Shown here: piece by piece, positions 25,159 through 34,780 of the stretch | How the letters are laid out: each line of letters begins with the position of its first letter | Position numbering within the stretch: position 1 is the first letter of the stretch | The notes under the pieces: generated by a model | Seen by the model: the letters and a program-made list of their open reading frames with translations, nothing else | What the model was told of the DNA's origin: nothing | Database searches by the model: none | Source: Pseudomonas lurida | Lineage (GTDB): Bacteria > Pseudomonadota > Gammaproteobacteria > Pseudomonadales > Pseudomonadaceae | Length of the DNA: 64,000 bases | Assembly (NCBI RefSeq): GCF_013522705.1 | Contig: NZ_JAAMRE010000006.1 | Location: 171,756-235,755, forward strand | Reading direction: 5' to 3' | Position numbers and translations under genes: made by a program

Positions 25159-27768
25159 GTGCTTGAAGCCTACCGCATACATATCGAAGAGCGTGCAGCC
25201 CTGGGTATCGTTCCCCAGCCGCTTAATGCCGAACAAACCGCAGGCCTGGTCGAGCTGCTGAAAAATCCTCCGGCTGGCGAAGAAGAATTCCTCGTTGACC
25301 TGATCACCAACCGCATTCCACCAGGCGTTGACGAAGCTGCCTACGTCAAGGCCGGTTTCCTGTCCGCCCTGGCCAAGGGCGAAGCCACTTCCCCCCTGAT
25401 CGACAAGAAACGCGCCGTTGAGCTGCTTGGCACCATGCAGGGCGGCTACAACATCGTGACCCTGGTCGAGCTGCTCGACGATGCCGAGCTGGCACCTGTT
25501 GCCGCCGCTCAACTCAAGCACACCCTGCTGATGTTCGATGCCTTCCACGACGTCGCTGAAAAAGCCAAGAACGGCAACCAACACGCTAAAGCCGTGCTGC
25601 AGTCCTGGGCCGATGGCGAGTGGTTCAAGAACCGTCCGACCCTGGCCGACAAGATCAGCCTGCGCGTGTTCAAGGTCACCGGCGAAACCAACACCGACGA
25701 CCTGTCCCCTGCCCCGGACGCCTGGTCCCGCCCTGATATCCCGCTGCACGCCCTGGCCATGCTGAAAATGGCGCGCGAAGGCATCGTGCCGGACGAGCAA
25801 GGCAAGACCGGCCCGATGAAGCAGATCGAAGAGATGCGCGGCCAAGGCTTCCCGATCGCCTACGTCGGTGACGTGGTCGGTACCGGTTCGTCGCGTAAAT
25901 CCGCCACCAACTCCGTACTGTGGTTCTTCGGCGACGACGTGCCTTACGTACCGAACAAGCGCGCCGGTGGTTTCTGCTTCGGCAGCAAGATCGCTCCGAT
26001 CTTCTACAACACCATGGAAGATGCCGGCGCACTGCCAATCGAATTCGACGTCACCAACATGCACATGGGCGACGTGATCGACCTTTACCCGCATGCCGGC
26101 AAAGTCTGCAAACACGGCACCGACGAAGTCCTGACCACCTTCGAAATGAAGACCCCGGTGCTGTTGGACGAAGTCCGCGCCGGCGGCCGTATCCCGCTGA
26201 TCATCGGCCGTGGCCTGACCGAAAAAGCGCGTGCCGAGCTGGGCCTGGGCCCGACCGATCTGTTCAAGCTGCCAGAAGCCCCGGTCGATACCGGCAAAGG
26301 CTTCACCCTGGCGCAGAAGATGGTCGGCAAGGCGTGCGGCCTGCCGGAAGGCAAAGGCGTGCGTCCAGGCACCTACTGCGAACCGAAGATGACCACCGTG
26401 GGTTCCCAGGACACCACCGGTCCGATGACCCGTGACGAACTCAAAGACCTGGCGTGCCTGGGCTTCTCGACCGACCTGGTGATGCAGTCCTTCTGCCACA
26501 CCGCGGCCTATCCAAAGCCGATCGACGTGACCACCCACCACACCCTGCCTGACTTCATCATGACCCGTGGCGGCGTGTCGCTGCGTCCAGGCGACGGCAT
26601 CATCCACAGCTGGCTGAACCGCATGCTGCTGCCGGACACCGTCGGCACCGGTGGCGACTCCCACACCCGTTTCCCGATGGGCATCTCGTTCCCAGCAGGT
26701 TCCGGTCTGGTCGCGTTCGCCGCCGCCACCGGCGTTATGCCGCTGGACATGCCGGAATCGATCCTGGTGCGCTTCAAAGGCAAAATGAAACCTGGCATCA
26801 CCCTGCGTGACCTGGTTCATGCCATTCCTTACTACGCGATCCAGGCTGGCCTGTTGACCGTAGAGAAGAAAGGCAAGAAAAACGCCTTCTCCGGCCGCAT
26901 CCTGGAAATCGAAGGCCTGAACGACCTGACCCTGGAGCAGGCGTTCGAGTTGTCCGACGCCTCGGCCGAACGTTCGGCTGCCGGTTGCACCATCAAGCTG
27001 TCCAAAGAGTCCATCACCGAGTACCTGAACTCCAACATCACCCTGCTGCGCTGGATGATCGGCGAAGGCTACGGCGATGCGCGCACTCTGGAACGTCGCG
27101 CCCAAGCGATGGAAGCCTGGGTCGCCAACCCGGAGCTGATGGAAGCCGATGCCGACGCCGAATACGCCGAAATCATCGAAATCGACCTGGCCGAGATCAA
27201 CGAGCCGATCCTCTGCGCACCAAACGACCCGGACGACGCTCGTCTGCTGTCCAGCGTTGCCGGCGAGAAGATCGACGAAGTGTTCATCGGTTCGTGCATG
27301 ACCAACATCGGTCACTTCCGCGCTGCCGGTAAGTTGCTGGAACAGGTCAAGGGTCAGCTGCCAACCCGTCTGTGGCTGTCGCCGCCGACCAAGATGGACG
27401 CTCACCAACTGACCGAAGAAGGCTACTACGGCATCTACGGCAAGGCTGGCGCACGCATGGAAATGCCGGGCTGCTCGCTGTGCATGGGTAACCAGGCACG
27501 GGTAGAACCGAACTCCACCGTGGTGTCGACGTCGACCCGTAACTTCCCGAACCGTCTGGGTGACGGCGCGAACGTCTATCTGGCTTCGGCTGAGCTGGCG
27601 GCAGTCGCTTCCACCCTGGGTCGCCTGCCGACCGTCGAGGAGTACATGGGTTACGCGGCCAAGCTGGACACCATGGCCAGCGATGTCTACCGCTACCTGA
27701 ACTTCGACCAGATCGCCGAGTTCCGCAAGATCGCGGCCAGCGCCAACATCCCGGTGCTGCAAGCTTAA
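25159..27768 (+). CDS. acnB: Aconitate hydratase B
   Basis: Bifunctional aconitase B of the TCA and methylcitrate cycles, 869 residues from the GTG at 25159. The start gives [22 protein letters not shown], the usual beginning of Pseudomonas AcnB, 8 nt after GAGGG. Fe-S ligands are Cys713 (IGSCMTN) and Cys772/Cys775 (GCSLCMGN). N-terminal HEAT-like and swivel domains precede the catalytic part, as in AcnB and unlike AcnA. An in-frame ATG at 25144 would add five residues. Expression is probably controlled by the structured leader upstream. Confidence 0.97.
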   Translation: MLEAYRIHIEERAALGIVPQPLNAEQTAGLVELLKNPPAGEEEFLVDLITNRIPPGVDEAAYVKAGFLSALAKGEATSPLIDKKRAVELLGTMQGGYNIVTLVELLDDAELAPVAAAQLKHTLLMFDAFHDVAEKAKNGNQHAKAVLQSWADGEWFKNRPTLADKISLRVFKVTGETNTDDLSPAPDAWSRPDIPLHALAMLKMAREGIVPDEQGKTGPMKQIEEMRGQGFPIAYVGDVVGTGSSRKSATNSVLWFFGDDVPYVPNKRAGGFCFGSKIAPIFYNTMEDAGALPIEFDVTNMHMGDVIDLYPHAGKVCKHGTDEVLTTFEMKTPVLLDEVRAGGRIPLIIGRGLTEKARAELGLGPTDLFKLPEAPVDTGKGFTLAQKMVGKACGLPEGKGVRPGTYCEPKMTTVGSQDTTGPMTRDELKDLACLGFSTDLVMQSFCHTAAYPKPIDVTTHHTLPDFIMTRGGVSLRPGDGIIHSWLNRMLLPDTVGTGGDSHTRFPMGISFPAGSGLVAFAAATGVMPLDMPESILVRFKGKMKPGITLRDLVHAIPYYAIQAGLLTVEKKGKKNAFSGRILEIEGLNDLTLEQAFELSDASAERSAAGCTIKLSKESITEYLNSNITLLRWMIGEGYGDARTLERRAQAMEAWVANPELMEADADAEYAEIIEIDLAEINEPILCAPNDPDDARLLSSVAGEKIDEVFIGSCMTNIGHFRAAGKLLEQVKGQLPTRLWLSPPTKMDAHQLTEEGYYGIYGKAGARMEMPGCSLCMGNQARVEPNSTVVSTSTRNFPNRLGDGANVYLASAELAAVASTLGRLPTVEEYMGYAAKLDTMASDVYRYLNFDQIAEFRKIAASANIPVLQA

Positions 27769-27783
27769 CGGTGTGTTGATGTG

Positions 27784-27821
27784 AAAAACGCCGCGTATCG
27801 CAAGATACGCGGCGTTTTTTT
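27784..27821 (+). terminator. Rho-independent terminator of acnB
   Basis: AAAAACGCCGCGTATC, loop GCAA, GATACGCGGCGTTTTTTT: a GC-rich perfect stem with a T run, starting 15 nt after the acnB stop codon. Confidence 0.93.
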
Positions 27822-27858
27822 ATGTCTGGAACAAGCCATTACTCAAGGCAAAACAATG

Positions 27859-27883
27859 GTGGGAGAGGTCAAGCCCCTCCCAC
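27859..27883. repeat. REP-like palindrome
   Basis: GTGGGAGAGG-TCAAG-CCCCTCCCAC, a solitary REP-type hairpin located 6 nt beyond the stop of the convergent sdaC gene, where it may end that transcript. Confidence 0.6.
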
Positions 27884-27888
27884 ACCAC

Positions 27889-29166
27889 TCAAGCCATCAG
27901 CGAATACACCAACGCCGTAATCGCCACCAAACCGACCGCCGTGACAAACACGTTGGACGCCTGCCCACGGTACTTGGCCATGGCCGGTACTTTGCGAATG
28001 GCGTACATCGGCATCAGGAACAGGATCGACGCAATCACCGGGCCGCCCAGCGTCTCGATCATGCCGAGGATGCTGGGATTGAGCGTGGCGACGATCCAGC
28101 ACACCACCAGCATGAAGGCGGCGGTCATGCGGTCCAGGGTTTTGGCGGCCGGGCGGCGACCGGTTTTGAGCACCAGGCCCTTGAGGCCTTCGCTGGCACC
28201 GATGTAGTGGCCCAGAAACGACTTGGCAATCGCCACAAACGCGATCAACGGCGCAGCAAATGCGATGGTCGGGTTGTTGAAGTGGTTGGCCAGGTACGAC
28301 AGGATCGACAGGTTCTGCGCCTTGGCTTCGGCCAACTGGGCCGGCGACAGGGTCAGCACGCAGCTGAACACAAAGAACAACACCATCGCCACCATCAACA
28401 GGTGCGCGCGGGACAGGATCTGCGAGCTGCGCTCATCGGCATGGGCGCCGTACTGGCGCTTCTGATCCACCGCAAACGCCGAGATGATCGGCGAATGGTT
28501 GAACGAGAACACCATCACCGGAATCGCCAGCCACAGCGTATTGAGCAACGCCGCCGGCGCCGGCACCTCGCGGGCGGTGCTGAGGATGCCACCGATCCAG
28601 TGCGGCACCAGGTACACCGCCAAAAACAGCAAGGCGACGATAAACGGATACACCATCAGGCTCATGGCCTTGACGATCACCTGCTCGCCGCAGCGCACCA
28701 CGGCCAGCAGGCCCAGGATCAGCACGAACGACAGGATCGCCCGTGGCGGCGGCAGAATGTGCAACTGGTGTTCCATGAAGCTACTGACGGTGTTGGTCAG
28801 CGCCACGCTGTAGATCAGCAGGATCGGGAAAATCGCAAAGAAGTACAGCAGCGTGATCAGCGCCCCGGCCTTGATGCCGAAGTGCTCCTCTACCACGTCG
28901 GTAATGTCGGAGCCTTCACGACCGGACAGCACGAACCGCGTCAGGCCACGGTGGGCGAAGAACGTCATCGGGAATGCCAGCAGCGCCAGGATCACCAGGG
29001 GCCAGAAGCCGCCCAGCCCCGCGTTGATCGGCAAGAACAAAGTACCGGCGCCGATGGCGGTGCCGAACAGGCCGAGCATCCAGGTGGTGTCCTGGCGGCT
29101 CCAGCGCGTGAGGGTTGCAGGTGTCGTTGCATAGCGTTCATCGACGCTATTGGCCTGATCATTCAT
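27889..29166 (-). CDS. sdaC: Serine transporter SdaC (HAAAP family)
   Basis: 425-residue inner-membrane amino-acid/proton symporter with about 11 helices. It follows E. coli SdaC closely: TMWMLGLFGTAIGAG-like start (TTWMLGLFGTAIGAGTLFLP here), AHRGLTRFVLSG, VVEEHFGIKAGALITLLYFFAI, FSFNHSPIISAFAV and IVATLNPSILGMIETLGGP. It imports L-serine for use as a carbon source. The start MNDQANSV has GGAG upstream; six extra in-frame residues precede it. The gap to the next gene (29167-29427) shows only short hairpins. Confidence 0.88.
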   Translation of the reverse strand: MNDQANSVDERYATTPATLTRWSRQDTTWMLGLFGTAIGAGTLFLPINAGLGGFWPLVILALLAFPMTFFAHRGLTRFVLSGREGSDITDVVEEHFGIKAGALITLLYFFAIFPILLIYSVALTNTVSSFMEHQLHILPPPRAILSFVLILGLLAVVRCGEQVIVKAMSLMVYPFIVALLFLAVYLVPHWIGGILSTAREVPAPAALLNTLWLAIPVMVFSFNHSPIISAFAVDQKRQYGAHADERSSQILSRAHLLMVAMVLFFVFSCVLTLSPAQLAEAKAQNLSILSYLANHFNNPTIAFAAPLIAFVAIAKSFLGHYIGASEGLKGLVLKTGRRPAAKTLDRMTAAFMLVVCWIVATLNPSILGMIETLGGPVIASILFLMPMYAIRKVPAMAKYRGQASNVFVTAVGLVAITALVYSLMA

Positions 29167-29427
29167 CCGGTCGGATCTCCGCATTTACACGGCCGGGACG
29201 AGTCAGAAAAACCTGACAGGCAGCGCCCCGACCATAGAAGGGCCCGGATTGTCCGGGATTCTCGTGAAGAAGCAAAGACTTAGCTGAGGAATGGTTGACC
29301 GGTGCAGGCGCTCACAGGGGCGAACGTGCCCGATCCTACGAGCAGTAAATTTTCCTTCCCGATAAAACGCTCTGTCTTACAAATCCCGCATACTGGTGCT
29401 CTCTAACCCCCAAGGAAGAGCCTTGCG

Positions 29428-30381
29428 ATGACCACCACTGTCCTGGTCCTGGTTGAAACCATCAACGACTACCTGCCCATCATCGAGAGTAACGATTTTC
29501 ATGTGATCCTGGCCCCGACGCCCGCCGAACGCGCCCACGCCATCAAGGCCCACGGCGGGCAGATCCAGGCCGTGCTGACCCGTGGTCCGCTGGGCTTGTA
29601 CGCCGAGGAAATCGCCGCGCTGCCGCTGCTGGAGATCATCTGCGTGATCGGCGCCGGCTATGAACACGTCGACCTGCAGGCCGCCAGCAATCGCGGGATC
29701 GTGGTCACCAACGGCGCCGGCGTCAACGCGCCATCGGTGGCCGACCACGCCATGGCGTTGTTGCTGTCACTGGTACGGGGTATCCCGCAGAACGATGCGG
29801 CCGTGCGGCGCGGCGAGTGGCCCAAGGTGATGCGCCCGTCCCTGGGCGGCAAGCAGTTAGGTATTCTCGGGCTCGGCGCCGTCGGCCTGGAGATCGCCAA
29901 GCGCGCGGCCCTGGGCTTTGGCATGGAGATCAGTTACCACAATCGCCAACCACGGGATGACGTGGACTACACCTACTGCGCCACGGCCCTGGATCTGGCG
30001 CGCACCGCAGACTTCCTGATCCTGGCCACGCCGGGCGGCGACGGCACCCGGCACCTGATCGACCGACGTGTGCTGGACGCCCTCGGGCCCCATGGTTATC
30101 TGGTGAATATCGGACGCGGCAGCGTGGTGGTCACCGCCGACCTGATTGCCGCGCTGGAACAGCGCCGCATCGGTGGCGCAGCCCTGGATGTGTTCGACGA
30201 CGAACCCAAGGTGCCCGACGCCCTCAAACGCCTGGGCAATACTGTGCTCACCTCCCATGTCGCCGGTCTGTCGCCCGAAGCCGCGCATGACACCGTGCAG
30301 CGCGTGGCCGACAACCTGGTGGAGTACTTCGCCGGGCGCCCGGTGCTCACCCCGGTCGCCCTGCCCCCGCCCGCAAAATGA
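29428..30381 (+). CDS. D-isomer-specific 2-hydroxyacid dehydrogenase
   Basis: 317-residue NAD(P)-dependent dehydrogenase that interconverts 2-oxo acids and D-2-hydroxy acids (glyoxylate/hydroxypyruvate reductase-like). It has the Rossmann motif GILGLGAVGLEIAKRA, the catalytic Arg in NIGRGSVV, Glu in DDEPKVP and His in SHVAGLSPEA. AAGGAAG precedes the ATG. After the stop, CCGCCC and GGGCGG (30427-30451) can form a terminator-like stem. The exact substrate is undetermined. Confidence 0.87.
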   Translation: MTTTVLVLVETINDYLPIIESNDFHVILAPTPAERAHAIKAHGGQIQAVLTRGPLGLYAEEIAALPLLEIICVIGAGYEHVDLQAASNRGIVVTNGAGVNAPSVADHAMALLLSLVRGIPQNDAAVRRGEWPKVMRPSLGGKQLGILGLGAVGLEIAKRAALGFGMEISYHNRQPRDDVDYTYCATALDLARTADFLILATPGGDGTRHLIDRRVLDALGPHGYLVNIGRGSVVVTADLIAALEQRRIGGAALDVFDDEPKVPDALKRLGNTVLTSHVAGLSPEAAHDTVQRVADNLVEYFAGRPVLTPVALPPPAK

Positions 30382-30510
30382 CCGATCAGGCACGTTGATC
30401 ATCGTGCAACACGCTAACCTATTAAACCGCCCCGACCTTGTGGCTGGGCGGTGGCGCGCATTAGATTAGCCAATAGTCCGAGGCCTTTAGAATAAGCAGA
30501 AGGGATAAGC

Positions 30511-31578
30511 ATGGCGCTGAACGACCAATCCACCCAGATTCGCCCCGGCGAAGAACTCGATGCCGGCCTGATCGATCCCTACCTCAAGGCCCATATCCCG
30601 GGGTTGAACGGCACGCCCACCATCAGCCAGTTCCCCGGTGGCGCCTCCAACCTGACTTACCTGCTGGAATACCCCGATCAGGAATTTGTGCTGCGCCGCC
30701 CGCCCTTTGGGCACAAAGCCAAGTCCGCCCACGACATGGGCCGTGAATTCCGCATTCTCAACCAGCTCAAAGACGGGTTCCCGTACTGCCCCAAAGCCTA
30801 CGTGCATTGCACCGATGAGTCAGTGATCGGCGCCGAATTCTATGTGATGGAACGCGTCAACGGCATCATCCTGCGCTCCGACCTGCCCGCCGAGCTGGGC
30901 CTGGACGCCGCCAGGACCGAAGCACTGTGCAAAAGCTTTATCGACAAGTTCGTCGAACTGCATCAGGTGGACTACAGCGCTTGCGGCCTGGCCGACCTGG
31001 GCAAGCCCGAAGGCTACGTGGCGCGGCAGATTCGCGGCTGGGGCGAGCGCTACGAAAAAGCCCTGACCCCCGACGCGCCGAAGTGGGAGGCGGTACGCGC
31101 CTGGCTCAACGACAAGATGCCGGCCGATCACCCCACCTCCAGCATCGTGCATAATGACTACCGCTTCGACAACGTGATCCTCGACCCCCGTAACCCGATG
31201 CAGATCATCGGCGTGCTGGATTGGGAACTGACCACCCTGGGCGACCCACTGATGGACCTGGGCAACTCCCTCGCCTACTGGATCGAAGCCGCCGACCCTG
31301 CACCGGTGCAATTGATACGCCGCCAGCCGAGCAATGCGCCAGGTATGCTCACCCGCCGCGAGTTCGTCGACTACTACGCCGAGCGCTCGGGCATCCGGAT
31401 CGACAACTTCGATTTCTACTACACCTACGGCCTGTTCCGCCTGGCCGGCATCGTGCAGCAGATCTACTACCGCTTCTTCCATGGCCAGACCCAGGACAAA
31501 CGCTTTGCGCAGTTCATCCAGATGAACGCACTGCTCGAGCAAATGAGCCTGAATGTCATCGGCAAATCAGCCCTCTAA
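30511..31578 (+). CDS. APH-family phosphotransferase (ACAD10/11-like kinase domain)
   Basis: 355 residues with the aminoglycoside-phosphotransferase/choline-kinase fold: nucleotide loop SQFPGGASNLTYLLEY, catalytic loop SIVHNDYRFDNVILD and metal-binding Asp in VLDWELTTLGDPLMDLG. These proteins are related to the kinase domain of ACAD10/11, which phosphorylates 4-hydroxy fatty acyl groups for catabolism; that role is inferred here. It is followed 9 nt later by an SDR gene, probably one operon. Confidence 0.85.
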   Translation: MALNDQSTQIRPGEELDAGLIDPYLKAHIPGLNGTPTISQFPGGASNLTYLLEYPDQEFVLRRPPFGHKAKSAHDMGREFRILNQLKDGFPYCPKAYVHCTDESVIGAEFYVMERVNGIILRSDLPAELGLDAARTEALCKSFIDKFVELHQVDYSACGLADLGKPEGYVARQIRGWGERYEKALTPDAPKWEAVRAWLNDKMPADHPTSSIVHNDYRFDNVILDPRNPMQIIGVLDWELTTLGDPLMDLGNSLAYWIEAADPAPVQLIRRQPSNAPGMLTRREFVDYYAERSGIRIDNFDFYYTYGLFRLAGIVQQIYYRFFHGQTQDKRFAQFIQMNALLEQMSLNVIGKSAL

Positions 31579-31587
31579 GGAACCCTC

Positions 31588-32355
31588 ATGTCCAAGACCC
31601 ACCTGTTCGACCTCGACGGCAAGATCGCGTTTGTCTCCGGCGCCAGCCGTGGCATCGGTGAGGCCATCGCCAAGTTGCTGGCTCAGCAAGGCGCCCACGT
31701 AATCGTCTCCAGCCGTAAGCTCGAAGGCTGTCAGCACGTAGCCGATGCGATCATCGCCGACGGCGGCAAGGCCACGGCGGTGGCTTGCCACATCGGTGAA
31801 ATGGAGCAGATCAGCCACGTGTTCGCAGGCATTCGCGAGCAGTTCGGGCGCCTGGATATCCTGGTCAATAACGCCGCGACCAACCCGCAATTCTGCAACG
31901 TGCTGGACACCGACCTCGGCGCGTTCCAGAAAACCGTGGACGTGAATATCCGTGGCTACTTCTTCATGTCCGTGGAAGCCGGCAAGCTGATGCGCGAAAA
32001 CGGCGGCGGCAGCATCATCAACGTGGCCTCGATCAACGGCATCTCGCCCGGCATATTCCAGGGCATTTACTCGGTGACCAAGGCCGCAGTCATCAACATG
32101 ACCAAGGTGTTCGCCAAGGAATGCGCCGAATTCGGCATTCGCTGCAACGCGCTGCTGCCGGGCCTGACCGACACCAAGTTCGCCTCGGCACTGGTCAAGA
32201 ACGACTCGATCCTGAAAATGGCCCTGGCACAGATCCCCCTCAAACGCGTGGCCGCCCCCAGCGAGATGGCCGGCGCGGTGCTGTTTCTGGCCAGCGATGC
32301 GTCGAGCTACACCACAGGTGTGTCGCTGAATGTGGACGGTGGTTTCCTGTCCTGA
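31588..32355 (+). CDS. Short-chain dehydrogenase/reductase
   Basis: 255-residue classical SDR: cofactor motif SGASRGIGEAIA, NNAATNP, catalytic Ser in INVASINGIS and YSVTK for Tyr/Lys. The C-terminus (YTTGVSLNVDGGFLS) is typical of FabG-like enzymes. AAGGA precedes the ATG, and the gene follows the APH-like kinase by 9 nt. The pair may act in hydroxy-acyl catabolism, by analogy with ACAD10/11-linked genes; this is inference. Confidence 0.87.
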   Translation: MSKTHLFDLDGKIAFVSGASRGIGEAIAKLLAQQGAHVIVSSRKLEGCQHVADAIIADGGKATAVACHIGEMEQISHVFAGIREQFGRLDILVNNAATNPQFCNVLDTDLGAFQKTVDVNIRGYFFMSVEAGKLMRENGGGSIINVASINGISPGIFQGIYSVTKAAVINMTKVFAKECAEFGIRCNALLPGLTDTKFASALVKNDSILKMALAQIPLKRVAAPSEMAGAVLFLASDASSYTTGVSLNVDGGFLS

Positions 32356-32425
32356 GTGCTGCCACAGCGCGACAGATCGATTTGCGGGTAACCTTGGCGC
32401 AGATCGATCTGTCTCAGGATGAAAC

Positions 32426-33931
32426 ATGGAACTGCACCTCGTCATCAACGGGCGTAAAGACCTGGCGGCCCAGCTTTATCAACAGTTGCGTGAAGCCATC
32501 TGCGCCGGGCGCCTGGCGGCGGGTGCGCAACTGCCACCCAGCCGCTTGCTGGCCAAGCAATTGGGCCTATCGCGCAAGACCGTGTCCGATGCCTACGCCA
32601 CTTTGACCTATGAAGGCCTGCTGGTAGGCAGGATTGGCCGTGGGACCTTCGTCAACGCATGGGCGCCGCAGCCTGATCGCGTGCAGGCCGCCACCGACCT
32701 CGCGTGCGCCGCCAACCTGGCGAAGTGGCAAGCGCTGCCCTCCCCCATGCATCACCCCGCCGGCGACAAGCGCCTGCGCTATGAATTTATCGGCGGCGCC
32801 ACCACCCGTCAGCAGTTCCCTCAGGATGAATGGCGCCGCTGCACCCAGCATGCCCTGCGGCGCATCGCCGAGCACAGCGGGTTCTACAGTCAACCCGAAG
32901 GGCTGCCGGAATTGCGCAGCGCCATCGCCGGGCATATCGCGTTTTCACGCGGGGTCAATTGCCGCGACAGCGACATCGTGGTCACCAACGGCGCGCAACA
33001 GGCGCTGGACCTGCTCGCCCGCGTGGTGCTGGAACCGGGCAGCGTCGTCGCGATGGAAGACCCCGGCTACAGCCCCGCGCGGCAGTTGTTCATGGCGATG
33101 GGGGCCAGCGTCGCCAGCGTTCCGGTGGACGACCAGGGCATTGAGGTGGACAAGATCCCCGACGGCACGCGGCTGATCTATGTCACGCCCTCGCATCAAT
33201 TTCCCCTCGGCATGCCCATGAGCCCGGCGCGGCGCGAAGCCTTGCTGGCGCGGGCGTTCGAGCTGGGCGCGATCATCATTGAGGACGACTACGACAGCGA
33301 ATTCCGCTACGAGGGCCGCCCTACCGATTCGCTGCAAAGCCTGGACGGCCGCGGGGTAGTGGCTTACGTGGGCACCTTCTCCAAGACCCTGCTGCCCGAA
33401 TTACGCCTGGGCTATGTGGTACTGCCGCCGGCGATCCACGGCGCGGTGCTCAAGGCCAAGCAACTGACCGACCAGCACAGCTCAACGTTGCCGCAATGGG
33501 CGCTGGCCAAATTTATCAGCGACGGCTATCTGCTCAAACACATACGCCGCTGCCACGCGGTGTACGCCGCGCGCCGCGAACGCATCCTGCAGCGCCTGGC
33601 GGGCGATCTGTCGCCGTGGTTCGAAGCAATACCCACGGTGGCCGGTTTCCACCTGGCTGCCCTGTGCAAGGTGCCGGTGAACATTGCACGGCTGAGTGAG
33701 CTGGCGCGCCAGGTGGACGTCGGCTTGTACCCGCTGGAGGTGTTCTTTCATGACGCGCCGGTGCGTGGGGGCTTGATTGTCGGGTTCGGCGCCATTGAAC
33801 TGCTCGATATCGACCCGGCCCTGGACAAGGTCCGCGATATTCTGCTGACGATGGATGTACCCATGCCTATCGGGGTTAAGCCTCCTCCCACAGTTTCAAC
33901 CGCGCCGAGTCGGCAATTCAGGGGCGCTTGA
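32426..33931 (+). CDS. PdxR/MocR-family PLP-dependent regulator
   Basis: 501 residues: an N-terminal GntR winged helix (LYQQLREAICAGRLAAGAQLPPSRLLAKQLGLSRKTVSDAYATL), a linker, and an aminotransferase-like domain with the PLP lysine in VGTFSKTLLPELRLGYVVLPP. Members regulate PLP or amino-acid-related genes. No pdxST-like target is adjacent, so the regulon is unknown. The last 14 nt overlap the convergent tag gene. Confidence 0.85.
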   Translation: MELHLVINGRKDLAAQLYQQLREAICAGRLAAGAQLPPSRLLAKQLGLSRKTVSDAYATLTYEGLLVGRIGRGTFVNAWAPQPDRVQAATDLACAANLAKWQALPSPMHHPAGDKRLRYEFIGGATTRQQFPQDEWRRCTQHALRRIAEHSGFYSQPEGLPELRSAIAGHIAFSRGVNCRDSDIVVTNGAQQALDLLARVVLEPGSVVAMEDPGYSPARQLFMAMGASVASVPVDDQGIEVDKIPDGTRLIYVTPSHQFPLGMPMSPARREALLARAFELGAIIIEDDYDSEFRYEGRPTDSLQSLDGRGVVAYVGTFSKTLLPELRLGYVVLPPAIHGAVLKAKQLTDQHSSTLPQWALAKFISDGYLLKHIRRCHAVYAARRERILQRLAGDLSPWFEAIPTVAGFHLAALCKVPVNIARLSELARQVDVGLYPLEVFFHDAPVRGGLIVGFGAIELLDIDPALDKVRDILLTMDVPMPIGVKPPPTVSTAPSRQFRGA

Positions 33932-34547
33932 ACTGGCGCCGCAGCGCTTCAATCCGCGGGCGACATGCGCATCCTTCGAGATGATCATTGACCATCCCCA
34001 TCGCCTGCATCAGCGCATACATCGTGGTCGGCCCCACGAACGTCCAGCCACGTTTCTTCAAAGCCTTGGATAAACGCACCGAAGCCGGCGATGTCGGGTT
34101 GCCGGTCCAGTAAGCCAGGTCCACCACGGCCGGGCGCTCTTCCGGGCCGGGCTCGAAGGCCCATAACCACTGCGCCAGCGAGCCGGTCTCCTCCACCAGC
34201 TCACGCGCGCGGCGTGCATTATTGATCGTGGAAACGATTTTGGCCCGATTACGCACGATGCCTGGGTCCTGCATCAGGCGCTGGATATCCGCCTCGCCAT
34301 ACTGCGCCACGCGGTGGAAATCAAAGCCGTCGAACGCCGCACGAAACTGCTCGCGCTTGCGCAGGATGGTGATCCACGCCAGCCCCGCCTGAAACCCTTC
34401 CAGGCAGATCTTCTCGTACAACTGGCGGTCATCGGCCACCGGCACGCCCCACTCATGGTCGTGGTAATGCAGGTATTCCGGCGCGGCACCGCGCCAGGCG
34501 CAGTGTCGGTGCCCATGCTTATCGGTGCTCAAACCTGGTGTGTCCAT
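33918..34547 (-). CDS. tag: DNA-3-methyladenine glycosylase I
   Basis: 209-residue Tag glycosylase that excises 3-methyladenine from DNA. The pattern HCAWRGAAPEYLHYHDHEWGVPVADDRQLYEKICLEGFQAGLAW is characteristic, including the catalytic Glu and the zinc-binding Cys/His set completed by NDHLEGCACRP near the C-terminus. The start is at MDTPGLST after an AAGGGGGG ribosome binding site; a longer frame adds 22 residues. It overlaps the regulator gene by 14 nt. Confidence 0.92.
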   Translation of the reverse strand: MDTPGLSTDKHGHRHCAWRGAAPEYLHYHDHEWGVPVADDRQLYEKICLEGFQAGLAWITILRKREQFRAAFDGFDFHRVAQYGEADIQRLMQDPGIVRNRAKIVSTINNARRARELVEETGSLAQWLWAFEPGPEERPAVVDLAYWTGNPTSPASVRLSKALKKRGWTFVGPTTMYALMQAMGMVNDHLEGCACRPRIEALRRQFKRP

Positions 34548-34633
34548 TCGCCCCCCTTCTGTGCCGAGCGCCGGATGATAAGCGAAAAATTTTGCACGCC
34601 GCCAACCGCTCAAGCATCGCCCTTACCGACCCA

Positions 34634-34732
34634 CTGGTCAGACCGGGACCTGCCAACCGCCGAATTATTACTTGTGATTTCAAAAATACCTGGCCTAGAC
34701 TGGCCCCGCACTGGACTTACCGGTATGACCAC
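34634..34732 (+). promoter_or_regulatory. Symporter promoter flanked by two FadR/GntR-type operators
   Basis: TGGT-CAG-ACCG (about 34635-34644) and CGGT-ATG-ACCA (34721-34731) each match 9 of 10 positions of the TGGT-N3-ACCA palindrome bound by FadR-subfamily GntR proteins. Between them lie TTGTGA (34672-34677) and TAGACT (34696-34701), 18 nt apart, a plausible promoter starting near 34708. The operators are about 86 bp apart, one upstream of the -35 and one after the start. Two FCD-type GntR genes follow the transporter. Confidence 0.5.
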
Positions 34733-34780
34733 AACAATTAAGCCCTGGAACCACCAGGGCACCGAATAGAGATCCCTCCC

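Noticed and set aside
25111..27762. 883-residue minus-strand frame opposite acnB
   Set aside because: Complete overlap with acnB, whose motifs are unequivocal; the antisense protein has no recognisable domain.
27781..29283. 500-residue plus-strand frame opposite sdaC
   Set aside because: Antisense to sdaC, His/Gln/Arg-rich, and begins in the acnB terminator.
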